DNA of 43,557 nt from assembly GCA_900315035.1 (NCBI GenBank), contig OMXO01000046.1:1-43557 (forward strand). Reading direction: 5' to 3'. The position numbers and the translations under genes are program-made. The stretch is from an uncultured Prevotella sp. (GTDB taxonomy: Bacteria; Bacteroidota; Bacteroidia; Bacteroidales; Bacteroidaceae). Positions within the stretch are counted from its first letter, which is position 1, and each line of letters starts with the position of its first letter. Of the stretch, positions 32,628 through 38,795 are shown one piece after another. Under the pieces are notes generated by a model. The model saw only the letters and a list, made by a program, of their open reading frames with translations, was not told the origin of the DNA and ran no database searches.

Positions 32628-33919
32628 ACGTTCTTAGGTATATATAAGGTGAATTCTGAATATTGGTCTTTCTCACTCTGCACGGTTACTTTTCCGCCAT
32701 GTGCCTGCATCACCTGATCTACATAGTTCAGTCCGAGTCCGAAGCCTGAGACTCCGCCTTTACGGTTTTGCTCGTGGATGGCGGCTCGTCCGAACTTGTC
32801 GAAGATGATGAGCTGGTCCTCCTTTGAGATGCCGATACCGTTGTCGTGCACTTTCAGCAATACGTATTTGTCGTTCTCTTGTGTGGTGATGCTGATTTCT
32901 ATCTCGTCCTTCGAGTATTTGATGGCGTTGTCAATCAGATTTGAGATGGCTTCCGTCAGATACTGCTCGTCTGCCAGTACATGATGCTTCAGCAGATCTA
33001 CGGTGAAATGGAGCTTTTTCTCAGTTTTGGTCTTGGCTTTCTCCACTAAGTCGTCGATGATAGGCTCCAGACTGACAATCTGCTTGTTCAGTATCAGTTT
33101 CTTGTTCTCCAACTTCGAGATGGTCAGCAGTTTGTTGACGAGTGCCAGCAGATGTTCAGCCTCACTCTCGATGATGGAATAGTATTTCTCCTTAATCTGT
33201 GGTTTGTCATCGACCTTTCCGCTGTGCAGGAAACGGGCTCCCATGATGATACTCGATAGGGGCGACTTCATGTCGTGAACCATCGCATACGAAAAGTCGT
33301 TCCGCAGATCGGCCATCTGTTTCTGTTCGTCGAGATAGCGCAGCAGTCGAATCAAAATAGCACCAAAGAGAATCAGGATGATGGCGCTGGCGGCAAAGAG
33401 CGGACTCAGTCGTCGGGCGAGTTCTGGGTAGGGATTGTTGAGCGCCAACTGAATACCTTTTGACTGGTCACGACGTGTACTGAACACCCGCGTCTTGAGG
33501 GCTGTCGATGTCTCCTGACTATTACTGCGTCGCAGGATTTTTCCCATTCCATCGACTTCCAGGAGCGTGAAATCGCGGTTCAGCCCGACCACGCTGAGCA
33601 GACTGTCCATATACAGCGCCAAGGTGTCGAGCGAAACCTCTGAGTGATAGCGGCGGCTCAGTACATCGTTCATGCCCTCTACTGATGATACCAAGGAGAG
33701 GTCGCCTCGCAGTTCTGGCAGACTGAGGGTATCGCCTTTTGATACGATATCTGCCCTGTGGTAACTCTCGTAGAACATGGCCCAAGGCAGTTGGTTGCCA
33801 GCACGCTCTGAAATGTCGCGCACTGTCGAACTGTAGGTCATCCACATATAGATGCCCAACAGCAGCATCACGGCTACCATTGCCGCCACAGACACATATT
33901 TATATTTGTTCTTCGACAT
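32624..33919 (-). CDS. Membrane sensor histidine kinase
   Basis: A 431-residue kinase. Two membrane helices (about residues 8-28 and 172-194) enclose a periplasmic sensor region of about 140 residues with no recognised ligand motif. Then come the dimerisation/phosphoacceptor helix (AMVHDMKSPLSSI, His215), N box (SNLIDNAIKYS), G1 (VHDNGIGIS), F box (IIFDKFGRA) and G2 (GFGLGLNYV). It phosphorylates the following response regulator. The ATG at 33919 is chosen; the upstream in-frame TTG lies in the promoter. The ATG is only 9 nt after the -7 box, so the mRNA is nearly leaderless. Confidence 0.94.
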   Translation of the reverse strand: MSKNKYKYVSVAAMVAVMLLLGIYMWMTYSSTVRDISERAGNQLPWAMFYESYHRADIVSKGDTLSLPELRGDLSLVSSVEGMNDVLSRRYHSEVSLDTLALYMDSLLSVVGLNRDFTLLEVDGMGKILRRSNSQETSTALKTRVFSTRRDQSKGIQLALNNPYPELARRLSPLFAASAIILILFGAILIRLLRYLDEQKQMADLRNDFSYAMVHDMKSPLSSIIMGARFLHSGKVDDKPQIKEKYYSIIESEAEHLLALVNKLLTISKLENKKLILNKQIVSLEPIIDDLVEKAKTKTEKKLHFTVDLLKHHVLADEQYLTEAISNLIDNAIKYSKDEIEISITTQENDKYVLLKVHDNGIGISKEDQLIIFDKFGRAAIHEQNRKGGVSGFGLGLNYVDQVMQAHGGKVTVQSEKDQYSEFTLYIPKNV

Positions 33920-33928
33920 AATTGCCCG

Positions 33929-33959
33929 CAAAGTTAGTGTTTTTTCTCAAAACCGCAAA
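33929..33959 (-). promoter_or_regulatory. Promoter of the two-component operon
   Basis: TTTG at 33956-33959, 19 bp spacer, TAACTTTG at 33929-33936 on the minus strand. The kinase ATG is at 33919, so the expected 5' leader is only a few bases. Confidence 0.7.
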
Positions 33960-33988
33960 ACTTTTCGGGCAAAGAGTGATGAATTCCG

Positions 33989-34660
33989 TTATAGTCTGCT
34001 CTTCTCCTCGTTACCTGCACCAGAACCCTTATATTTTGAATGCGAGACGTTGAAATTGTAGCTTAGCGTGAGTCCGACACACTGGGTATAACTGTACACG
34101 TCTTGGTCTGTCAATCCGATGGCATAGTAAGTTGTCATCTTTGTCTTGGACGTCCTGAAGATGTCGTTGGCATAGAGTGTGCACGACAGCCGTTCCTTGA
34201 AGAACGACTTCTGCAGACGGGCATTCACGGCGAAGTTGCTACCACGATACATGAATGCCCAATGGTTGCTGCCTGAATAGTTGGTATGCACCAATGCTTT
34301 CGTAGTTGGATTAATGATGAACCAGCTCTTCAGGTCGAAACTGAATTCACGGTATTGCTCCTCTTCTTCCTCGCTATGTGCGTCGATAGCTTCGTCGTCG
34401 AGGGGCAATGCCCGTCGCATGCGTTCCTGCAACTTCATCCGTTTCAGACGGTTCAGACACTCAAAGCGCACACAACTCCTGACGTAGGCAAGCAACTTCT
34501 CCTCGTGGGGCTGGATGTCTGTTGCCATCAGCCTGGCTATCACGTCGCCTACGGCATCGCGGGCATCCTCCTCGTCGTGGAGCAGGATGCAGGCTCTGCG
34601 CAACAGGTCGGTGTAGTGTTGGTTGTAGAGCACCTCTATCTGTTCGTCTCTCTTTGGCAT
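33989..34660 (-). CDS. Chimeric ORF: ECF sigma factor N-terminus joined to the tail of a TonB-type outer-membrane receptor
   Basis: From the ATG at 34660 (MPKRDEQIEV), about 105 residues are a typical ECF sigma region 2 with linker (LYNQHYTDLLRRACILLHDEEDARD, LLAYVRSCVRFECLNRLKR), ending in an acidic stretch SEEEEEQYREF. Region 4 is absent. At about 34345 the frame continues without a break into about 115 residues of a beta-barrel C-terminus (SWFIINPTTK, VNARLQKSFFKERLSCTLYANDIF, LTLSYNFN). It ends SKYKGSGAGNEEKSRL, the ending of Bacteroidota TonB-dependent receptors of the OMP_b-brl_3 type. Such a protein has no obvious working form. The simplest reading is a large deletion, in the genome or in the assembly, between a sigma gene and a downstream receptor gene. 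Confidence 0.8.
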   Translation of the reverse strand: MPKRDEQIEVLYNQHYTDLLRRACILLHDEEDARDAVGDVIARLMATDIQPHEEKLLAYVRSCVRFECLNRLKRMKLQERMRRALPLDDEAIDAHSEEEEEQYREFSFDLKSWFIINPTTKALVHTNYSGSNHWAFMYRGSNFAVNARLQKSFFKERLSCTLYANDIFRTSKTKMTTYYAIGLTDQDVYSYTQCVGLTLSYNFNVSHSKYKGSGAGNEEKSRL

Positions 34661-34740
34661 CTGTTGATTTTTATCTATAAGACAATCGAAAGTCTGGTTT
34701 CCCAACCCCTTCGATACCGATTTGTTAGTTTAATTTGCTG

Positions 34741-34748
34741 CAAAGGTA
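34741..34748 (-). promoter_or_regulatory. -7 promoter element of the chimeric sigma ORF
   Basis: TACCTTTG on the minus strand, 80 nt upstream of the ATG at 34660. No exact TTTG is at the expected distance. Confidence 0.5.
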
Positions 34749-34749
34749 C

Positions 34750-34780
34750 AAAAAATCCGCCTTTCTGTAGAAAAAGCGGA
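34750..34780 (-). terminator. Possible intrinsic terminator upstream of the chimeric sigma ORF
   Basis: On the minus strand TCCGC and GCGGA pair, extended by TTTCT/AGAAA-type pairs around CTAC, and are followed by six T directly before the -7 box at 34741-34748. It could stop transcripts coming from the repeat element or the lipoprotein gene on the same strand. Confidence 0.45.
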
Positions 34781-35064
34781 AAATTATTATCGAAGCATCA
34801 GTCATATAGTTCAAATTTTTTTTTATTTCTGATGAATATTATCCATCTTAATCCTACTAAAGTATGGCTATCTATTTGAACATTAAATAATTAGATCAAA
34901 TAATAATCCTATTTTACTTCTACTAATCCTCTACTAACCCTCTACTAACCATCTACTAACCCTCTACTAATCCTCTACATAAACTCTATTACCATTCTGC
35001 CAGAACCCTACCTCGCAGATTTTTTCCTACCTCCTTTCAAGTTTTTAGACTAAGTCTCGATTCG

Positions 35065-35082
35065 AAATTCTCTAGAGAATTT
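35065..35082. repeat. 18-bp perfect palindrome
   Basis: AAATTCTCTAGAGAATTT is fully self-complementary. The same core is repeated 65 bp further on at 35129-35148, inside the same 406-bp element. Confidence 0.9.
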
Positions 35083-35128
35083 TGTGGTGAGGACTAGGCC
35101 TGCAGTTTCTCCCACCCTATGGGACTTG

Positions 35129-35148
35129 AAAATTCTCTAGAGAATTTT
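35129..35148. repeat. 20-bp perfect palindrome
   Basis: AAAATTCTCTAGAGAATTTT is a perfect dyad. It is flanked by CTTG (35125-35128) and CAAG (35153-35156), which extend the hairpin after a small bulge. It contains the same 18-bp core as 35065-35082. It may be a protein-binding dyad or a structured RNA or DNA hairpin. Confidence 0.9.
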
Positions 35149-35385
35149 TCTTCAAGCACCTTAATTAATACTTGCCAATAGGCGGCATCATCTTTGCGCA
35201 CCCCCTATCTAGCTCTAATATGGTGGGGTGAAAGTAGGATTTTGGTAGAGATATAGTAGAGGCTTGGTAGAGGATTGGTAGAGGGTTAGTAGAGGTTTAG
35301 TAGAGGTAAAATAGTGGGGAAATGATATATAATCAATTGACTATAAGACGTATGCATGTTCTATTGGTAGAATTAAACAGCAAAT

Positions 35386-35931
35386 CTATTCTATGAGCTT
35401 GCCAGCCTGACGGAGTATGTTGGTAAAGCGCTCCATTCCAGCGGCATTTTTCTTCATTAATTCTTTTACGGTCTCATCGCCTTCGATAATTCCTGGATAG
35501 CCGTATTGAAGATAGAAGCGATTATTCGTAGTCTGCAATTGGTCGTCGGGTCCGTAGAAAGCGCATTGGAATGTCAGCTGGTCGAAATAGCCTACGCTGG
35601 AAAGCCAGGATACGGCACGGGCATCGAATAGCAGACCGTGTTCGTCGTAGAAATAGACACTATATTGGCAGCTGCTATCGTAGAAAAGGTGTTTGTCGAA
35701 AGTGAGATCATTGAAGATAATCTCACCTGTCTTTGTATTGAAACTCCTGATATCGTTGAGTGAGAACACAGGCATTTCGGCCTTGTACTGCAGTGGGGCA
35801 CTGGCGCTTTGGCGGGCTATCGCATACAGCGAGTGGGGCATAGTATCAGCTGACTCTTTGTCTCCACAGCTGCTGAAAGTCGCAGCCAGCACAAGTATGA
35901 GGATCTGCCATAAAACTCCGTTCTTTTTCAT
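35386..35931 (-). CDS. Hypothetical lipoprotein
   Basis: A 181-residue protein with a lipoprotein signal peptide (WQILILVLAATFSSCGD; lipobox TFSSC at about residues 18-22). The mature part has no family I recognise; it includes GEIIFNDLTFDKHLFYDSS, SVYFYDEHGLLFDARAV and a helical C-terminus (ETVKELMKKNAAGMERFTNIL). A possible -7 box TAAATTTG lies at 35953-35960 on the minus strand, 21 nt upstream. Its 3' end is 71 bp from the repeat element. Confidence 0.75.
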   Translation of the reverse strand: MKKNGVLWQILILVLAATFSSCGDKESADTMPHSLYAIARQSASAPLQYKAEMPVFSLNDIRSFNTKTGEIIFNDLTFDKHLFYDSSCQYSVYFYDEHGLLFDARAVSWLSSVGYFDQLTFQCAFYGPDDQLQTTNNRFYLQYGYPGIIEGDETVKELMKKNAAGMERFTNILRQAGKLIE

Positions 35932-36049
35932 AACACCTTGATTTTTACGTTACAAATTTAATTCATTCTATTAATATAATATTGGAAGAGGGAAAATATT
36001 GCATGAGGACGAATGGTTTTTATGATTTCTTAACCGTCATTCGACGAAT

Positions 36050-36082
36050 TAACCTAAAGATAACATTCAAATAACATTCTTT
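36050..36082 (+). promoter_or_regulatory. Three TAAC direct repeats in 11-bp register upstream of DUF3836
   Basis: TAAC occurs at 36050, 36061 and 36072; the last two units extend to ATAACATTC at 36060-36068 and 36071-36079. The 11-bp spacing over the expected -33 region is typical of sites for OmpR/PhoB-type regulators. Regulator identity is not shown by the sequence. Confidence 0.4.
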
Positions 36083-36097
36083 TTTTGTAGTTAATCG

Positions 36098-36105
36098 TAC
36101 CTTTG
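36098..36105 (+). promoter_or_regulatory. -7 promoter element of the DUF3836 gene
   Basis: TACCTTTG, with a leader of about 36 nt before the ATG at 36149. No TTTG is present 19-21 bp upstream; that place is occupied by the TAAC direct repeats, which suggests activator-dependent transcription. Confidence 0.6.
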
Positions 36106-36148
36106 CAGCGTCTAACAGGCAAAACGTTTAATTTAAAAGCAAAGAGTT

Positions 36149-36643
36149 ATGGAATCAATTATCACAATCGCCACCGTTTTAACGATGTATTTCAACGCCG
36201 CTAACGACGTGAATGCACCTTATTTGTATAACTCAGACCTGGAAGACGGCGTTATCCACAAGATCGAGGTCTATGAGCAGAAGTCTGACAATCAGATGTG
36301 TGCCAAGATGGAATATCGCTACGATTATGACGATCAGGGACGTTTGGCTACACGCGAGGTTGTCCGTTGGGATGCAGAGAAACAGACTTGGGTGAACGAC
36401 TTCCGTCACACCTATAGATATTATAAGAACGGCTACAATGTGGAGACCAGCAGATGGGATGCAGAGCGCCAGACCTATGATGTACCCTCAGAAGTGACAC
36501 TTTATCGCGAGATTGCCCCCAGCGTAACATCTGTGAAGACTTTCAAGATGAACGAGGCCAAGAATGATATGTATCTCGTCAACAGCCTGCTCTGCATGGA
36601 GCCTTTAGAGATGATCAGCGACCGTTTGCTGGCCCTGAAATAA
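36149..36643 (+). CDS. DUF3836 domain-containing protein
   Basis: A 164-residue protein. A short hydrophobic N-terminus (SIITIATVLTMYFNAAND) may be a signal peptide. It is followed by repeats of a beta-hairpin type: YRYDYDDQGRLATREVVRWD, ETQ-like segments KQTWVNDFRHTYRYYKNGYNV and SRWDAERQTYDVPSEV. This pattern matches DUF3836, a Bacteroides/Prevotella family of unknown function with YD-repeat-like sequence, probably secreted. It has its own promoter and a strong terminator, so it forms a single-gene transcript. Confidence 0.82.
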   Translation: MESIITIATVLTMYFNAANDVNAPYLYNSDLEDGVIHKIEVYEQKSDNQMCAKMEYRYDYDDQGRLATREVVRWDAEKQTWVNDFRHTYRYYKNGYNVETSRWDAERQTYDVPSEVTLYREIAPSVTSVKTFKMNEAKNDMYLVNSLLCMEPLEMISDRLLALK

Positions 36644-36667
36644 TAAAAACACTTAAATTGGTAATAT

Positions 36668-36707
36668 AATCCGTAGTTTGGGTATCCAGATTACGGATTT
36701 TTCTTTG
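36668..36707 (+). terminator. Intrinsic terminator after the DUF3836 gene
   Basis: AATCCGTA (36668-36675) pairs with TACGGATT (36692-36699). The inner part continues TTTGG/CCAGA around a GTAT loop, giving a stem of about 14 bp, followed by TTTCTTT. It lies 24 nt after the stop codon. Confidence 0.85.
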
Positions 36708-36715
36708 TATTTTTG
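36708..36715 (+). promoter_or_regulatory. -7 promoter element of the DUF3737-patB operon
   Basis: TATTTTTG, 23 nt before the ATG at 36739 and directly after the preceding terminator. The -33 region overlaps the terminator stem and has no exact TTTG at 19-21 bp. Confidence 0.5.
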
Positions 36716-36738
36716 CAACCGAATCATTAAACAAGACA

Positions 36739-37584
36739 ATGGAAGTAATAAAAGACAAGAAATTCGGAGGCGAGCGTCCTCTGTTTGCCCAACACGACTT
36801 GAGACTAGAGAATGTAACGATCACTGACGGTGAGTCTGGCATCAAACAGTGCCAGAACATGGAAGCTTACGATTGCAAATTCTATGGTAAATACCCTTGG
36901 TGGCACGTCGATGGTGCCTATATCGAGAACTGCTATTTTGCACTGGGTTCTCGCTCAGCCATCTGGTACACCAATGATATGGTGATGAAGAACTCGCGCA
37001 TCGACGGTCCGAAGTTCTTCCGTGAGATGAAAAACCTGGAACTGGAGAACGTGGAGATTACCGATGCCGATGAAACCTTCTGGAAAGTCGATGGACTGAA
37101 ACTGAAGAATGTGAAGTTGCATGGCGGCACTTATCCCTTTATGTTCTCGCAGAACATCTATGTTGACGGACTGGAGAGCGACTCGAAGTATGTGTTCCAG
37201 TACTGTAAAAACGTTGAGGTGCATAACGCCAAGATACTGACGAAGGACTCTTTCTGGGAGTGCGAGAATGTGACCATCTATGACTCTGTGCTCGATGGTG
37301 AATATTTGGCCTGGCACTCGAAGAACGTACGTCTCGTGAACTGCCATCTGGCAGGCGAGCAGTTGCTCTGCTATACACATAACCTGGTGATTGAGAACTG
37401 CACCATCGACCCGATGTGCGACCGTATGTTTGAGTATTCTACTGTTGAGGCCGATATCAAGGGCCATATCGAGAACATCAAGAACCCGACGAGCGGACAT
37501 ATTATTGCCGATTCCATCGGTAGTATCACCATCGATGAAAACGTGCGTCAGCCCAATAACTGTGTGATAGAGACAAGAGGATGA
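36739..37584 (+). CDS. DUF3737 family protein (predicted right-handed beta-helix)
   Basis: A 281-residue cytoplasmic protein without a signal peptide. It is built of short repeats with the rhythm LENVTITDG, MEAYDCKFYGK, AYIENCYFALGS, LELENVEITDAD, LKLKNVKLHGG, VRLVNCHLAGEQ and LVIENCTIDPM, the spacing expected for coils of a parallel beta-helix (pectate-lyase-like fold). The start FGGERPLFAQHDLRLENV is characteristic of DUF3737. No enzymatic activity is known. The stop overlaps the patB start by 4 bp (ATGA), so the two are translationally coupled. Confidence 0.88.
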   Translation: MEVIKDKKFGGERPLFAQHDLRLENVTITDGESGIKQCQNMEAYDCKFYGKYPWWHVDGAYIENCYFALGSRSAIWYTNDMVMKNSRIDGPKFFREMKNLELENVEITDADETFWKVDGLKLKNVKLHGGTYPFMFSQNIYVDGLESDSKYVFQYCKNVEVHNAKILTKDSFWECENVTIYDSVLDGEYLAWHSKNVRLVNCHLAGEQLLCYTHNLVIENCTIDPMCDRMFEYSTVEADIKGHIENIKNPTSGHIIADSIGSITIDENVRQPNNCVIETRG

Positions 37585-38756
37585 AATACGATTTTGACGA
37601 GTTGATTGAACGACGCGGTACAGGCTGCGTGAAGTGGGATGAAAGACCTGAAGCGGTGGATTCTTCGGATGGTATCATCCCGCTTTGGGTAGCAGATATG
37701 GACTTTAAGGCTGCTCCCGCTATTATGGATGCCGTTATGAAGCGTGCAGCCCATGGGGTGTTTGGCTATACGGTGGTGGAAGAAGACTATTATCTGGCAG
37801 TCATCTCGTGGTTCCATCGTCGTCATCATTGGCGGATTCATCGTGAAGAGATCCTTTATACCACAGGCGTTGTGCCTGCGATGTCGGTAGCCATCAAGGC
37901 ACTGACCATGCCTGGCGAGAAAGTGCTGATACTTTCGCCCGACTATAACTGTTTCTTCTCTTCAGTTCGTAATAATGGCTGCGAAGTGCTGGAAACAGCG
38001 CTGAAACGGGTAGGGGACACTTTTGAAGTGGATTGGGATGATTTTGAGGCCAAGTGTGCCGATGAGAAGACCACTGTTTTCCTGCTGTGTAATCCTCATA
38101 ATCCCTGTGGACGTGTGTGGTCTGCAGCCGAACTGTCTCGGATGAACGAGGTTTGTATGAAGTATGGCGTGAAGGTCGTGAGCGATGAGATTCATTGCGA
38201 GCTTATGATGCCTGGACATACGTTCCAGCCTTTTGCGGCTGTCAGCGAAGACTGCCGTCGGAACAGTGTGATTCTCAACTCACCTTCCAAGTCGTTTAAT
38301 ATCGCAGGACTTCAGGTGGCTAATATCATCTGCTCACAGTCGGAATGGCGCCGTCGTATCGATCGCGCTATTAACATTAATGAGGTGTGCGATGTGAATC
38401 CCTTTGGTCCTGTGGCATTGATTGCTGCCTATAACGAGAGTGAGGATTGGATAGATGAACTGAACCTCTATCTATGGGAGAACTATCAGTTTTTATGCGA
38501 TTTCATCGATAAAAACATCCCTCAGTGGAAGGTCTGCCGTCTCGAAGGGACCTATCTTCCCTGGATAGACATCTCTGCAATGGGAGTCACCTCGAAAGCA
38601 CTGTGTGATCGACTTGTCAAGGAGGCCAAAGTGTGGATTAATCCAGGCTCGATGTATGGCCTGGAGTCGGGTGAGGGCTATATCCGTGTGAATATCGCCT
38701 GCCCAAGAAGTCGTCTCCAGGAGGCTTTGCAAAGAATCAAAATAGTTTTGGTATAA
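37581..38756 (+). CDS. patB: PatB/MalY-type PLP-dependent C-S lyase (cystathionine beta-lyase)
   Basis: A fold-type I aminotransferase-like enzyme of 391 residues. It starts FDELIERRGTGCVKWDER and has IPLWVADMDFKAAPAI, VVPAMSVAIKAL, NPHNPCGRVW, VSDEIHCELMMPGH and the PLP-lysine motif NSPSKSFNIAGLQ. The signature matches the PatB/MalY branch, which cleaves cystathionine or cysteine conjugates to pyruvate, ammonia and a thiol. Family proteins are sometimes also transcription modulators (MalY). It is coupled to the DUF3737 gene and ended by a strong terminator. Confidence 0.9.
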   Translation: MKYDFDELIERRGTGCVKWDERPEAVDSSDGIIPLWVADMDFKAAPAIMDAVMKRAAHGVFGYTVVEEDYYLAVISWFHRRHHWRIHREEILYTTGVVPAMSVAIKALTMPGEKVLILSPDYNCFFSSVRNNGCEVLETALKRVGDTFEVDWDDFEAKCADEKTTVFLLCNPHNPCGRVWSAAELSRMNEVCMKYGVKVVSDEIHCELMMPGHTFQPFAAVSEDCRRNSVILNSPSKSFNIAGLQVANIICSQSEWRRRIDRAININEVCDVNPFGPVALIAAYNESEDWIDELNLYLWENYQFLCDFIDKNIPQWKVCRLEGTYLPWIDISAMGVTSKALCDRLVKEAKVWINPGSMYGLESGEGYIRVNIACPRSRLQEALQRIKIVLV

Positions 38757-38759
38757 ATG

Positions 38760-38795
38760 AATCTCCCTCAGACTTGCTGAGGGAGATTCTTTTTT
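38760..38795 (+). terminator. Intrinsic terminator of the DUF3737-patB operon (shared with GH43 3' end)
   Basis: A perfect 12-bp stem AATCTCCCTCAG/CTGAGGGAGATT with a five-base loop, followed by CTTTTTT. The GH43 stop codon on the opposite strand (38794-38796) touches the T-run, so the hairpin probably serves both converging transcripts. Confidence 0.9.

Larger units (their letters stand above)
34909..35314. repeat. 406-bp element: inverted arrays of an 11-bp repeat around two perfect palindromes
   Basis: The ends are CTATTTTAC (34909-34917) and its inverse GTAAAATAG (35306-35314). The left array has nine units of consensus CTACTAACCCT in exact 11-bp register, starting at 34920, 34931, 34942, 34953, 34964, 34975, 34986, 34997 and 35008, decaying inward. 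The right array has the inverse (TTAGTAGAGG-type), with unit ends at 35237, 35248, 35259, 35270, 35281, 35292 and 35303. Between the arrays are palindromes at 35065-35082 and 35129-35148. No ORF is present across 34706-35385. The origin and role of the element are unknown. Confidence 0.85.

Noticed and set aside
34920-35303. Regular repeats at 34920-35018 and 35237-35303 as a CRISPR array
   Set aside because: The period is 11 bp with no spacers, the two arrays are inverted relative to each other, and no cas genes are present.
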